From Streptomyces sp. ISL-94 (GTDB taxonomy: Bacteria; Actinomycetota; Actinomycetes; Streptomycetales; Streptomycetaceae), in assembly GCF_018614075.1 (NCBI RefSeq), contig NZ_JAGGOZ010000031.1, positions 1 to 64,000 on the forward strand: DNA of 64,000 nucleotides, written 5' to 3'. Positions 7,678 through 15,877 of this stretch are shown one piece after another. Position 1 is the first letter of the stretch, and the number at the start of each line of letters is the position of its first letter. The translations under genes and the position numbers were made by a program. Below the pieces are notes generated by a model. It saw nothing but the letters and a program-made list of their open reading frames with translations. It had not been told where the DNA came from and did no database searches.

Positions 7678-8918
7678 TTCGTCTCCCCCTCGGCGCCGTC
7701 GTACAGCCCGAAGTAGCGGGCGGCCGTGTCCATGTCCTTGTCACCGCGGCCGGACAGGTTGACGACCAGCAGGCCGTCCTTGCCCAGCTCCTTGCCCAGG
7801 TCGAGGGCGCCCGCGAGGGCGTGCGCCGACTCGATCGCCGGGATGATGCCCTCCGTACGGGAGAGCAGGCGCAGGGCCTGCATCGCGGCGTCGTCGGTGA
7901 CCGCGCGGTACTCGCCGCGCCCGCTGTCCTTGAGGTAGGAGTGCTCCGGGCCGATGCCCGGGTAGTCCAGACCGGCCGAGATGGAGTACGGCTCGGTGAT
8001 CTGGCCCTCCTCGTCCTGGAGGACGTAGGAGCGGGAGCCGTGCAGGATGCCGGGCTCGCCGGCGGTCAGTGTGGCCGCGTGCTCGCCGGTCTCCACGCCG
8101 TGCCCGGCGGGCTCGAAGCCGACCAGGCGGACATCGGCGTCCGGGATGAAGGCGTGGAAGAGGCCGATGGCGTTGGAGCCGCCGCCGACGCAGGCCGCGA
8201 CGGCATCGGGCAGCCGGCCGGCGCGCTCCAGGATCTGGCGGCGGGCTTCGACGCCGATGACCCGGTGGAAGTCGCGGACCATCGCCGGGAAGGGGTGCGG
8301 TCCGGCGACCGTGCCGAAGAGGTAGTGGGTGCGGTCCACGTTGGCGACCCAGTCGCGGAACGCCTCGTTGATGGCGTCCTTGAGCGTCCGCGAGCCGGAC
8401 TTCACCGCGATGACCTCGGCGCCCAGCATCCGCATGCGGGCGACGTTCAGCGCCTGGCGCTGGGTGTCGATCTCGCCCATGTAGATGACGCATTCGAGGC
8501 CGAAGAGGGCGCAGGCGGTGGCGGTCGCGACACCGTGCTGGCCCGCACCGGTCTCGGCGATGACGCGGGTCTTGCCCATGCGCTTGGTGAGCAGCGCCTG
8601 GCCCAGCACGTTGTTGATCTTGTGCGAGCCGGTGTGGTTGAGGTCCTCGCGCTTGAGGAAGATCCGCGCGCCGCCGGCGTGCTCGGCGAACCGGGGCACC
8701 TCGGTGAGGGCGCTGGGGCGGCCCGTGTAGTTGACCATCAGCTCGTTGAGCTCGGCCGTGAAGGCGGGGTCGCTCTTGGCCTTCTCGTATTCGACGGCGA
8801 CCTCGTCCACGGCGGCGACGAGCGCCTCCGGGATGAACTTGCCGCCGAAGTCGCCGAAGTAGCCCTCGGCGTTCGGAACGTGACCCTCCGGGTCCGGAAT
8901 GAAGAACTCGCTGGACAT
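7674..8918 (-). CDS. trpB: Tryptophan synthase beta subunit
   Basis: 414 residues. A PLP enzyme that condenses indole with serine to give tryptophan. The PLP lysine is Lys100 in HTGSHKINN; the phosphate-binding loop is GGGSNAIG and the glutamate signature is [13 protein letters not shown]. The N-terminus [15 protein letters not shown] is canonical TrpB1. A clear AGGAG ribosome site precedes the ATG. A 185-bp gap separates it from trpM, so a separate promoter is possible, but I could not pick a convincing one; a GC-rich hairpin at 9035-9057 lies in that gap. Confidence 0.97.
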   Translation of the reverse strand: MSSEFFIPDPEGHVPNAEGYFGDFGGKFIPEALVAAVDEVAVEYEKAKSDPAFTAELNELMVNYTGRPSALTEVPRFAEHAGGARIFLKREDLNHTGSHKINNVLGQALLTKRMGKTRVIAETGAGQHGVATATACALFGLECVIYMGEIDTQRQALNVARMRMLGAEVIAVKSGSRTLKDAINEAFRDWVANVDRTHYLFGTVAGPHPFPAMVRDFHRVIGVEARRQILERAGRLPDAVAACVGGGSNAIGLFHAFIPDADVRLVGFEPAGHGVETGEHAATLTAGEPGILHGSRSYVLQDEEGQITEPYSISAGLDYPGIGPEHSYLKDSGRGEYRAVTDDAAMQALRLLSRTEGIIPAIESAHALAGALDLGKELGKDGLLVVNLSGRGDKDMDTAARYFGLYDGAEGETK

Positions 8919-9103
8919 GTGCCAGTGCTCCTACGGGTGCGAGATGCGGCGGAAGTGCTCTTCACCGTATTGCGCCGCCCGCCCGTGACACACACACCTT
9001 TCGGCGTGCCTGAAAACGCTGCGGAGCGGCCCGTGCCCGGGGCCGGCGGCCCGGGGCGACAGACCGTAGCGGACCCGCGCGGTGCTGACCGCGCGATTCC
9101 TCG

Positions 9104-9316
9104 TTACGGCGCGCTTCCGCGGCGCCATCGCATGCCGTTGACCTGGCCGGGCTCGGAGCCGATCACGTACCGGACCCGCCGCCCGTGCACGCGCCGGGCC
9201 GGGGCGCGGCAGCCGCGAGGGCGGCAGCCGCGCGCCAGGGGCGCGTGCGCCGTCGGCACGCCGACCGGGCCGCGGCGGCCGGGTCGGGTGCGGACGGAGG
9301 GGCGGTCGTGGGCCAT
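9104..9316 (-). CDS. trpM: TrpM-like small protein (tryptophan biosynthesis modulator)
   Basis: 70 residues, very Arg-rich, with the conserved core LARGCRPRGCRAPARRVHG followed by RRVRYVIGSEPGQVNGMRWR. I recognise this as the small protein encoded between trpC and trpB in Streptomyces (TrpM, reported in S. coelicolor as a modulator of tryptophan biosynthesis and of morphology). The mechanism is not known from sequence; two cysteines in CRPRGC might bind metal (inference). The ATG lies eight bases after the trpC stop, and the only Shine-Dalgarno-like stretch (GGACGGAG) is inside the end of trpC, so translation is likely coupled. Confidence 0.75.
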   Translation of the reverse strand: MAHDRPSVRTRPGRRGPVGVPTAHAPLARGCRPRGCRAPARRVHGRRVRYVIGSEPGQVNGMRWRRGSAP

Positions 9317-9324
9317 GGGACGGG

Positions 9325-10134
9325 TCAGCTCCGTCCGTGGCGCAGGGCGGGGTGGGCCCCGGCGGCGACGAGGTCGGCCACGGCCGCCTTCGGGTCGCGG
9401 CCGGTGACCAGGGACTCCCCTACCAGGACGGCGTCGGCGCCCTCGTTGGCGTAGGCGATCAGGTCGTGCGGCCCGCGGATGCCGGACTCGGCGACCTTGA
9501 CGATGTGGGCCGGGATCTCGCCGACGACGCGCTCGAAGGTGGAGCGGTCGACCTTGAGGTCCTTGAGGTTGCGGGCGTTGACGCCGATGATCTTGGCGCC
9601 GGCCGCAACCGCACGCTCGACCTCTTCCTCGTCGTGGACCTCGACGAGCGGGGTGAGACCGATGGTCTCGGCCCGCTCGATGAGGGAGACGAGCGCCTCC
9701 TGTTCCAGGGCCGCGACGATCAGCAGCGCGAGGTCGGCGCCGTAGGCGCGGGCCTCCCAGAGCTGGTACGCCGTGACGATGAAGTCCTTGCGCAGGATCG
9801 GGATGTCCACGCGGGCGCGGACGGCCTCCAGGTCGGCCAGCGAGCCGCCGAAGCGGCGCTGTTCGGTGAGGACGGAGATGACTGCCGCACCGCCCGCCTC
9901 GTAGTCGGCGGCGAGCCCGGCCGGATCGGCGATCGCGGCCAGCGCGCCCTTGGACGGGCTGGAGCGCTTGACCTCGCAGATCACCTTGACGCTGTCACCG
10001 CGCAGTGCGGCGACGCCGTCCTTGGCCTGGGGCGCCTTGGCGGCACGCTCCTTGAGCTCGTCGAGGCTCACGCGGGCCTGCCGTTCGGCAAGGTCTTCGC
10101 GGACCCCTTCGATGATCTCGTCGAGCACACTCAC
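9325..10134 (-). CDS. trpC: Indole-3-glycerol phosphate synthase
   Basis: 269 residues, TIM barrel, single-function TrpC. It closes the indole ring from carboxyphenylamino-deoxyribulose phosphate. Conserved features are [13 protein letters not shown] with the catalytic lysine, [33 protein letters not shown], the LVEVHDEEE strand, [14 protein letters not shown] and [12 protein letters not shown]. The start is GTG, giving [15 protein letters not shown]. The 172 bp upstream hold a set of TGCAAGG half-sites, which hints at a promoter and operator of its own. Confidence 0.96.
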   Translation of the reverse strand: MSVLDEIIEGVREDLAERQARVSLDELKERAAKAPQAKDGVAALRGDSVKVICEVKRSSPSKGALAAIADPAGLAADYEAGGAAVISVLTEQRRFGGSLADLEAVRARVDIPILRKDFIVTAYQLWEARAYGADLALLIVAALEQEALVSLIERAETIGLTPLVEVHDEEEVERAVAAGAKIIGVNARNLKDLKVDRSTFERVVGEIPAHIVKVAESGIRGPHDLIAYANEGADAVLVGESLVTGRDPKAAVADLVAAGAHPALRHGRS

Positions 10135-10171
10135 GCGAGCGGCCCCCTTCCGGGTCGATGACGGTCGGCCG

Positions 10172-10232
10172 CCTTGCAGACACGTACCACTGCAAGGTCA
10201 GCAATCAAATGGTATCCGCAGGTGGCCTTGCA
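10172..10232 (-). promoter_or_regulatory. Candidate operator upstream of trpC (three TGCAAGG half-sites)
   Basis: The 172-bp gap upstream of trpC contains TGCAAGGTCA at 10191-10200 facing TGGCCTTGCA at 10223-10232 (nine of ten positions complementary, 22-base spacer), and a third CCTTGCA at 10172-10178. Position and symmetry suggest a binding site or RNA structure controlling trpC. No known regulator is assigned. Confidence 0.4.
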
Positions 10233-10306
10233 CTCCGCACGCGGTTGACGCCGTCCCAGTAACTGGACATTCGGAATCGGGGCTTCATTCGGCCTGGATA
10301 CGGGCC

Positions 10307-10759
10307 TCAGGGGGCGAGCGCGGAACCGAAAGAAAGATTCCGGACAACGGCGAAAACGAGGGCCACGGCGCCGATCGCCCACCAGTAAGGCGCCCGCAGC
10401 ACGATCTGGGGCGCGGGCCCGCCCCGGACGGCTCGAACCAGCCACAGGGCCAGGAATCCGGCGAAGGCGAAGTAGCCGAGGACGGCGAGGGCATTTGCCC
10501 CGAAAGCGGTGGTCAGATCGCCGTGGGCGAACGCGTGCGCGCTGCGCAGGCCGCCACATCCGGGGCACAGGATTCCGGTCAGCCGGAACAGCGGGCAGAC
10601 CGGATAGTGGCCCGGCTCATTGGGGTCCACGGCCCCGACGTACGCGAAGGCGGCAACGGCCGCGGCCAGGGTGAGCGTCGGGGCGGCCAGCCGCCGGGGG
10701 CGGGAGGCCGGGGGCGCCGCCGGCGGCGGCGCGACATCAGGAGTGCTGGAGGCGTCCAC
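10307..10759 (-). CDS. DUF2752 family membrane protein
   Basis: 150 residues from the chosen GTG. After a Pro/Ala-rich N-terminus there are three predicted membrane helices, with the DUF2752 signature CPGCGGLRSAHAFAHGD between the first and second. The family has no known enzymatic role. An ATG 21 bases upstream (at 10780) is in frame, but it sits four bases from a strong hairpin with no ribosome site, while the GTG at 10759 has GGAGAG nine bases before it, so I prefer the GTG. It lies inside the trp run between the HGxxPAAW gene and trpC, as in other Streptomyces; a link to tryptophan metabolism is only contextual. Confidence 0.8.
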   Translation of the reverse strand: MDASSTPDVAPPPAAPPASRPRRLAAPTLTLAAAVAAFAYVGAVDPNEPGHYPVCPLFRLTGILCPGCGGLRSAHAFAHGDLTTAFGANALAVLGYFAFAGFLALWLVRAVRGGPAPQIVLRAPYWWAIGAVALVFAVVRNLSFGSALAP

Positions 10760-10784
10760 GGGCTGATTCTCTCCGGTCATGGCA

Positions 10785-10814
10785 AAAGGCGCAGCCCCGC
10801 GGGGCCGCGCCTTT
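10785..10814 (-). terminator. Hairpin between the HGxxPAAW and DUF2752 genes
   Basis: A 14-bp stem with one mismatch (AAAGGCGCAGCCCC against GGGGCCGCGCCTTT) and a 2-base apex lies 18 bp past the stop of the HGxxPAAW gene. It probably terminates or attenuates the transcript from trpE. Confidence 0.6.
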
Positions 10815-10831
10815 CGGAACCTCGGTACCGC

Positions 10832-11083
10832 TCAGACCTTGGCGGGCACCTTGGCGGCGGCGATGACCTCGGCGAGGTCCTTGTGGGAGGCCTTCGGCGC
10901 ACCCATGCCCGCGGCCTTCATGGCCATGCCGACGACACCGCCGATCGCGACGACGACGAGACCGGCCCAGAAGCCCAGCGGGTTCGCGATCACCATGAAG
11001 GCGCCGGAGATGCAGAAACCGATGAAGGCGATGATGACACCGGTCCAGGCGGCCGGGGTGTGTCCGTGGCTAGTGCCCGCCAT
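10832..11083 (-). CDS. HGxxPAAW family small membrane protein
   Basis: 83 residues with the diagnostic N-terminus HGHTPAAWTGV followed by two hydrophobic helices and a C-terminal Lys/Ala stretch. The family is defined by this motif and has no known function; it is consistently found beside trp genes in actinobacteria. A GAGGAG ribosome site precedes the ATG, which fixes the start over a longer upstream frame. The 330-bp gap before it contains a 13-bp tandem repeat. Confidence 0.85.
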   Translation of the reverse strand: MAGTSHGHTPAAWTGVIIAFIGFCISGAFMVIANPLGFWAGLVVVAIGGVVGMAMKAAGMGAPKASHKDLAEVIAAAKVPAKV

Positions 11084-11267
11084 GAGTTGCTCCTCGTTTG
11101 CTCTGTCGCGCTGCTGTGTCGAACGTGCGGTCTGTGTCGAACGCTCGGGGTCATTGTCCCGCACGGGGCGGGGTCGCCGTCCACGGGGGTCGGCCAGTCG
11201 GCCGGTCATCGCGGCCGGATCTGCGGGGCCGGCCGGCTGTCCGGCCCGGGGGGCCGGTCCGCAGGCC

Positions 11268-11423
11268 GGCTCAGCGGGTCGGCTCAGCGGGTCCGGTCAG
11301 CGGGTCCGGTCAGCGGGTCGGCTCAGCGGGTCCGGTCAGCGGGTCGGCTCAGCGGGTCCGGTCCGCGGGTCCGGTCAGCGGGTCGGCTCAGTGGGTCCGG
11401 TCAGCGGGTCGGCTCAGTGGGTC
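11268..11423. repeat. Twelve-copy 13-bp tandem repeat
   Basis: Twelve contiguous 13-bp units (156 bp) alternate between GGCTCAGCGGGTC and CGGTCAGCGGGTC, with single-base variants in three units. The array starts inside the 3' end of the trp-associated membrane protein gene, whose stop codon lies in the last unit, and runs toward the HGxxPAAW gene. The 13-bp period is not a multiple of three, so it is not a coding repeat. The remaining ~180 bp of the 11084-11413 gap hold nothing I can assign. Confidence 0.9.
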
Positions 11424-12043
11424 GGGTCCTCGCCCCGGTCCAGAGCCTTCCACAGATCCTCCGGCCGGTCCGGATCCACCGCCGGGGCCTTACGGGTCCG
11501 CGGGCTGCCGTCGCGCTCGTAGCGGCCGCCCATCGCCGGCCAGCTCCGGCCGAAGCGCAGGGCCAGCAGCCCGGCGGCCAGGATCAGGACCGCGCCGACG
11601 GCGGTGACGTACGGCCACGCCGTCTGGGTCAGCCCCGCCGCCCGGGCCGCGGTGTCCGCGGTCGTACGGGCGGCCGCCGCGTCCAGGGCCCGGCGGCCGT
11701 CGGCGGCGAGGACCGCGGTCAGGGCCGCGCCCAGGCCGCTGAGCGCCAGCAGCCCGGACACGAGCAGCCGGCCCTTGCCGCGTACGGCGAAGACGGCGAC
11801 CAGGGCGGCGAGCCCCACGATGGCCAGGGCCGCGGGAAGTCCGGTGACGGCCCGCCCGTCCGCGGTCAGAGCGAGCGAATCGCCGCCGAAGACGGTGGTG
11901 CCCCGGGCCCAGATCCGGCCGGAGGCGAGCAGGACGACGGTGGCGCCGAGCGTGCCGAGCAGCAGGGCGACGGCCACGCTGCGGCGGCCGCCTTTGCTCT
12001 CGGGGGCCTCGGCAGGGGTTCGGGGCGGGGGTACGGCACTCAC
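11414..12043 (-). CDS. Trp biosynthesis-associated membrane protein (Trp_oprn_chp)
   Basis: 209 residues with four predicted membrane helices; it matches the actinobacterial family named for its place beside trp genes. Conserved pieces include the polar stretch after the first helix (SGRIWARGTTVFGG) and the final helix followed by RYERDGS. Function unknown. Two GTG codons compete for the start (12052 and 12043); 12043 gives the usual VSAVPPPR N-terminus and better spacing to an AGGGG sequence. It begins 23 bp after trpE. Its C-terminal codons and stop run into the 13-bp tandem repeat, so the C-terminus may vary between strains. Confidence 0.85.
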   Translation of the reverse strand: MSAVPPPRTPAEAPESKGGRRSVAVALLLGTLGATVVLLASGRIWARGTTVFGGDSLALTADGRAVTGLPAALAIVGLAALVAVFAVRGKGRLLVSGLLALSGLGAALTAVLAADGRRALDAAAARTTADTAARAAGLTQTAWPYVTAVGAVLILAAGLLALRFGRSWPAMGGRYERDGSPRTRKAPAVDPDRPEDLWKALDRGEDPTH

Positions 12044-12066
12044 GCACCCCACTATCCCCTACGCCC

Positions 12067-13557
12067 TCAGGAGCGGTGGAGGCGGTTCGCCGCTCCCACC
12101 GCGCGCAGCACGGCGGCCGCCTTGTTGCGGCACTCCTGGTCCTCCAGCTCGGGCACCGAGTCGGCGACGACCCCGGCTCCGGCCTGGACGTACGCCGTCC
12201 CGTCACGCAGCAGCGCGGTGCGGATGGCGATGGCCGTGTCGGAGTCCCCGGCGAAGTCCAGGTAGCCCACGCAGCCGCCGTACAGGCCGCGGCGGGAGGG
12301 CTCCAGCTCCTCGATGATCTGCATGGCGCGCGGCTTGGGCGCACCGGACAGGGTGCCGGCCGGGAAGCAGGCGGTGAGCACGTCGAAGGCGGTCCTGCCC
12401 TCGGCGACCCGCCCGGTGACGGTGGACACGATGTGCATGACGTGCGAGTACCGCTCGATGCTCATGAAGTCGACGACCTCAACGGAGCCCGGCTCGCAGA
12501 CCCGGCCCAGGTCGTTGCGGCCCAGGTCGACGAGCATCAGGTGCTCGGCGCGCTCCTTGGGGTCGGCCAGCAGCTCCTCGGCGAGGTCGTTGTCCTCCTG
12601 CGGGGTGGCCCCGCGGTGCCGGGTGCCGGCGATGGGGTGGACCATGGCCCGCCCGTCCTCGACCTTGACCAGCGCCTCGGGGCTGGAGCCGACCACGTCG
12701 AAGCCGTTCTCGAAGCGGAAGAGGTACATGTACGGGGACGGGTTGGTGGCCCGCAGCACCCGGTACACGTCCAGCGCGGAGGCCTCGCAGGGGGTCTCGA
12801 ACCGCTGCGAGGGCACCACCTGGAAGGCCTCGCCGGCCCGGATCCGCTCCTTGATGTCCTCGACGGCGGCCTGGTACTGCTCGCCGCCCCAGAGCGCGGA
12901 GAACTGCGGCAGCTCGGAGGCGGGCAGCGGGGACGGGGCATACGGGGCGGCCCGCCCGAGGTCGGCCTCCATGGCGTCGAGGCGCGCGACGGCGTCGGCG
13001 TAGGCCTCGTCGACCCCGGAGTCGAGGTCGTTGTGGTTGATGGCGTTGGCGATGAGCTGGACGGTGCCGTCCCAGTGGTCGAGGACCGCCAGGTCGGAGG
13101 TGAGGAGCATGGTCAGCTCGGGCAGTTCGAGGTCGTCGGCGGTGTGCTCGCCGATGCGCTCCAGGCGGCGCACGATGTCGTAGCCGAGGTAGCCGACCAT
13201 GCCGCCGGTGAAGGGGGGCATGCCGCCCGCGAGGTCGCGGGGAGTGTGCAGGGCCTCGACGGTGGCGCGCAGGGCGTCGAGCGGGTCGCCTTCGGTGGGT
13301 ACGCCGACGGGCGGGGTGCCGATCCAGTGCGCCTGGCCGTCCTTGACGGTCAGCGTCGAGTCGCTGCGTACGCCGACGAAGGAGTACCGGGACCAGGAGC
13401 GGCCGTTCTCGGCGGACTCCAGCAGGAAGGTGCCGGGGCGTTCTGCGGCCAGCTTCCGGTAGAGCCCCACGGGGGTGTCCCCGTCGGCGAGCAGCTTGCG
13501 GCTCACGGGGATGACGCGGCGGTCGGCCGCGAGCTTGCGGAACGTCTCAAGATCCAT
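12067..13557 (-). CDS. trpE: Anthranilate synthase component I
   Basis: 496 residues. It makes anthranilate from chorismate with ammonia from a TrpG subunit that is not encoded in this window. The chorismate-binding domain shows [13 protein letters not shown], the GSSPEALV motif, [31 protein letters not shown] and [15 protein letters not shown] near the C-terminus; the N-terminal region carries [16 protein letters not shown], the usual tryptophan-feedback LES motif. It starts only 15 bp after hisI, so there is no room for a leader-peptide attenuator, and it is probably co-transcribed with hisI. Confidence 0.96.
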   Translation of the reverse strand: MDLETFRKLAADRRVIPVSRKLLADGDTPVGLYRKLAAERPGTFLLESAENGRSWSRYSFVGVRSDSTLTVKDGQAHWIGTPPVGVPTEGDPLDALRATVEALHTPRDLAGGMPPFTGGMVGYLGYDIVRRLERIGEHTADDLELPELTMLLTSDLAVLDHWDGTVQLIANAINHNDLDSGVDEAYADAVARLDAMEADLGRAAPYAPSPLPASELPQFSALWGGEQYQAAVEDIKERIRAGEAFQVVPSQRFETPCEASALDVYRVLRATNPSPYMYLFRFENGFDVVGSSPEALVKVEDGRAMVHPIAGTRHRGATPQEDNDLAEELLADPKERAEHLMLVDLGRNDLGRVCEPGSVEVVDFMSIERYSHVMHIVSTVTGRVAEGRTAFDVLTACFPAGTLSGAPKPRAMQIIEELEPSRRGLYGGCVGYLDFAGDSDTAIAIRTALLRDGTAYVQAGAGVVADSVPELEDQECRNKAAAVLRAVGAANRLHRS

Positions 13558-13572
13558 TGCGTGGGACCCTAC

Positions 13573-13944
13573 CTAGTCGGCGTCGCGGCGGAGGAGGACA
13601 TCGTCGTCGAAGCAGGTGCGGGCACCGGTGTGGCAGGCGGCTCCGACCTGGTCGACCTTGACGAGCACGGTGTCGGCATCACAGTCGAGGGCGACGGACT
13701 TCACGTGCTGGAAGTGGCCGGAAGTATCCCCCTTCACCCAGTATTCCTGGCGGCTGCGGGACCAGTACGTGCAGCGGCCGGTGGTCAGGGTGCGGTACAG
13801 GGCCTCGTCGTCCATCCAGCCGAGCATGAGCACCTCACCGGTGTCGTACTGCTGGGCGATGGCCGGTACCAGGCCGTCGGCGGAGCGCTTGAGGCGCGCG
13901 GCAACGGCGGGATCGAGGTTGCCGGGGCGGGGGGACGTACTCAT
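13573..13944 (-). CDS. hisI: Phosphoribosyl-AMP cyclohydrolase
   Basis: 123 residues, the single-domain form without HisE. It hydrolyses phosphoribosyl-AMP in histidine synthesis. Metal-binding motifs are clear: [14 protein letters not shown], the [18 protein letters not shown] block, LDCDADTVL with the aspartate triad and the cysteines in [12 protein letters not shown]. HisE and HisG are not in the window. It is the first gene of the trpE run and is separated from the main his operon by a gene on the other strand. Confidence 0.95.
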   Translation of the reverse strand: MSTSPRPGNLDPAVAARLKRSADGLVPAIAQQYDTGEVLMLGWMDDEALYRTLTTGRCTYWSRSRQEYWVKGDTSGHFQHVKSVALDCDADTVLVKVDQVGAACHTGARTCFDDDVLLRRDAD

Positions 13945-14023
13945 GCGGCCATTGTGCCGGGCGGGAATGCCGGATACGGATCACTGTCCGCCTGATGAGC
14001 AGGCACGCGGCGTGATCCAGCCG

Positions 14024-14029
14024 TAGGCT
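14024..14029 (+). promoter_or_regulatory. Possible -10 element of a leaderless transcript
   Basis: TAGGCT lies seven bases before the ATG at 14037, the spacing expected if transcription starts at or near the start codon. No Shine-Dalgarno sequence and no good -35 box are present. Confidence 0.35.
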
Positions 14030-14036
14030 GACCCGC

Positions 14037-14669
14037 ATGTCTACCCATGCGAAGCGCGAACGACTGCTGCTGGCGGACCTGTTGGAGGCGGCCGGGCCGG
14101 AGGCGCCGACGCTGTGCGACGGCTGGACCTGCCGGGTACTGGCGGCGCACCTGGTGGTCCGGGAGCGACGCCCGGACGCGGCGGGGGGCCTGCTGCTGAA
14201 CGTACTGAAGGGCCGCCTGGACAAGGCGATGGAGGAGTACACGGCAAAGCCGTACGAGGAACTCATCCAGTTGATCCGCACGGGGCCGCCGAAGATGTCG
14301 GTCTACTCCCTCAAGCAGATCGACGAGGCCGCGAACGCGGTGGAGTTCTACGTCCACGCGGAGGACGTGCGTCGGGCCCAGCCGGACTGGTCCCCGCGGG
14401 AGCTGGACCCGGTGTTCTCGGACGCGCTGTGGTCCCGGCTGGAGAAACTGGCCCGCCTGACGGGCCGCCGCGCCCCGGTGGGCCTGGTCCTGCGCCGCCC
14501 GAACGGCCAGACGGCGGTGGCCCACAAGGGCACGCCGGTGGTGACGGTGTCGGGCGAGCCGGGAGAACTGACGCTGTTCTGCTTCGGGCGGCAGGAGGCC
14601 GCCGATGTCTCGCTGGAGGGTGAGAAGGCGGCCGTGGCCCGGCTGACGGCCGCCAAGCTCGGCATCTGA
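14037..14669 (+). CDS. TIGR03085-type metal-binding protein (DinB/maleylpyruvate isomerase-like fold)
   Basis: 210 residues. The start MSTHAKRERLLLADLLEAAGPEAPTLCDGW, with TCRVLAAHLVVRERRPDAA (contiguous), matches the actinobacterial TIGR03085 family, whose fold resembles mycothiol-dependent maleylpyruvate isomerases and DinB-like four-helix proteins. Potential metal ligands are the histidine in AAHLVVRERRPD and the EFYVHAEDVRRAQP region. The biochemical role is not established. It is the only + strand gene between the two his blocks, convergent with hisF and divergent from hisI, and may be translated from a leaderless mRNA. Confidence 0.75.
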   Translation: MSTHAKRERLLLADLLEAAGPEAPTLCDGWTCRVLAAHLVVRERRPDAAGGLLLNVLKGRLDKAMEEYTAKPYEELIQLIRTGPPKMSVYSLKQIDEAANAVEFYVHAEDVRRAQPDWSPRELDPVFSDALWSRLEKLARLTGRRAPVGLVLRRPNGQTAVAHKGTPVVTVSGEPGELTLFCFGRQEAADVSLEGEKAAVARLTAAKLGI

Positions 14670-14682
14670 CCGCACGGGCGGC

Positions 14683-14714
14683 GCCGCTGCCGGGGGCCGA
14701 CCCCCGGCAGCGGC
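14683..14714. terminator. Bidirectional hairpin between convergent genes
   Basis: A perfect 14-bp stem, GCCGCTGCCGGGGG with CCCCCGGCAGCGGC, and a 4-base loop sits between the stop of the TIGR03085-type gene and the stop of hisF. Confidence 0.75.
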
Positions 14715-14738
14715 GGGCCGGCCCCAGTCGGCAGCCGG

Positions 14739-15494
14739 TCAGCGGACCGGGTGGCCCGCTTCGCTCAGGGCGGCCTTGACCTCGGAGATCCGCAGGTCGC
14801 CGAAGTGGAACACCGACGCCGCGAGCACCGCATCGGCACCGGCCGCGATCGCCGGCGGGAAGTGCTCCAGCCGCCCCGCACCGCCCGACGCGATCACCGG
14901 GACCGTCACGTGCTTGCGTACGGCCGCGATCATCTCCGTGTCGTAGCCGTCCTTCGTGCCGTCGGCATCCATCGAGTTCAGCAGGATCTCCCCGGCGCCC
15001 AGATCGGCCGCCCGGTGCGCCCACGCGACCGCGTCGATGCCGGTGCCCTTGCGGCCGCCGTGCGTGGTGACCTCGAACGATCCGGAGGCGGTCCGGCGCG
15101 CGTCGACCGACAGCACCAGCACCTGGCGCCCGAAGCGCTCCGCGATCTCCTGGATCAGCTCGGGGCGGGCGATGGCGGCCGTGTTCACGCCCACCTTGTC
15201 CGCGCCGGCCCGCAGCAGCTTGTCCACGTCGTCCGCGGTGCGGACGCCGCCGCCCACGGTCAGCGGGATGAAGACCTGCTCGGCGGTCCTGCGCACCACG
15301 TCGTAGGTGGTCTCGCGGTTCCCGGAGGACGCGGTGATGTCGAGGAAGGTCAGCTCGTCGGCGCCCTCGGCGTCGTACAGCTTGGCCATCTCCACCGGGT
15401 CGCCGGCGTCGCGCAGGTTCTGGAAGTTGACGCCCTTGACGACCCGGCCGTTGTCCACGTCCAGGCAGGGGATCACTCGTACGGCGAGGGTCAT
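14739..15494 (-). CDS. hisF: Imidazole glycerol phosphate synthase, cyclase subunit
   Basis: 251 residues, TIM barrel. With HisH it converts PRFAR to imidazole glycerol phosphate and AICAR. The catalytic aspartates are in [15 protein letters not shown] and [13 protein letters not shown]; phosphate sites are [12 protein letters not shown] and [12 protein letters not shown]. Its ATG overlaps the stop of the RidA-like gene (ATGA). It is the last gene of the hisD operon. Confidence 0.96.
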   Translation of the reverse strand: MTLAVRVIPCLDVDNGRVVKGVNFQNLRDAGDPVEMAKLYDAEGADELTFLDITASSGNRETTYDVVRRTAEQVFIPLTVGGGVRTADDVDKLLRAGADKVGVNTAAIARPELIQEIAERFGRQVLVLSVDARRTASGSFEVTTHGGRKGTGIDAVAWAHRAADLGAGEILLNSMDADGTKDGYDTEMIAAVRKHVTVPVIASGGAGRLEHFPPAIAAGADAVLAASVFHFGDLRISEVKAALSEAGHPVR

Positions 15495-15877
15495 GCCGCC
15501 GCACCTCCGTACGCCTCGACCTCGACCTCGACGACCATGCTGGGGTCGACGAAGCCGGAGACGATGATCATGGATGCGGCGGGGCGGACGGCGTCGAACA
15601 GCTCCTTGTGGGCGCGGCCCACGTCCTCCACGTCCCGGGCGTGGGTGAGGTACATCCGGGTGCGGACCACGTGCTCGGGGCCGAGGCCCGCCTGGGCGAG
15701 GGCCTTGAAGGCGACGCCGAAGGCGCCGATGGCCTGGTCGTACGGGCCGTTGGCGTCGGCGGCGGTGCAGCCGGAGACCAGGACGAGGCCGTTCGGGAGC
15801 TGGACGGCGCGGGAGTAGCCGATGACGTCCTCGTAGGCGCCGCCGGAGGAGATGCGGCGTACTGCGTCGGAGCTCAT
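15491..15877 (-). CDS. RidA/YjgF/YER057c family protein
   Basis: 128 residues, close to the length of RidA-type enamine/imine deaminases. The family signature is seen as [16 protein letters not shown] near the C-terminus, with [16 protein letters not shown] in the middle. It overlaps priA upstream and hisF downstream by four bases each, so it is made together with the histidine enzymes. RidA proteins clear reactive enamines formed by PLP enzymes; here it may protect histidine or tryptophan biosynthetic steps, or act on an unstable intermediate (inference). Confidence 0.88.
   Translation of the reverse strand: MSSDAVRRISSGGAYEDVIGYSRAVQLPNGLVLVSGCTAADANGPYDQAIGAFGVAFKALAQAGLGPEHVVRTRMYLTHARDVEDVGRAHKELFDAVRPAASMIIVSGFVDPSMVVEVEVEAYGGAAA

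Noticed and set aside
9035..9057. GC-rich hairpin between trpM and trpB as a terminator or attenuator
   Set aside because: Ten-base arms with a mismatch and no other signal; such GC palindromes are common by chance in this genome.
11098..11607. + strand ORF through the 13-bp repeat giving a repetitive Ser/Gly/Ala protein
   Set aside because: Period 13 cycles through all frames, and the ORF runs antisense into the trp-associated membrane gene.
13558..13572. Leader-peptide attenuator (trpL) upstream of trpE
   Set aside because: Only 15 bp separate hisI and trpE, too short for a leader peptide and hairpins.
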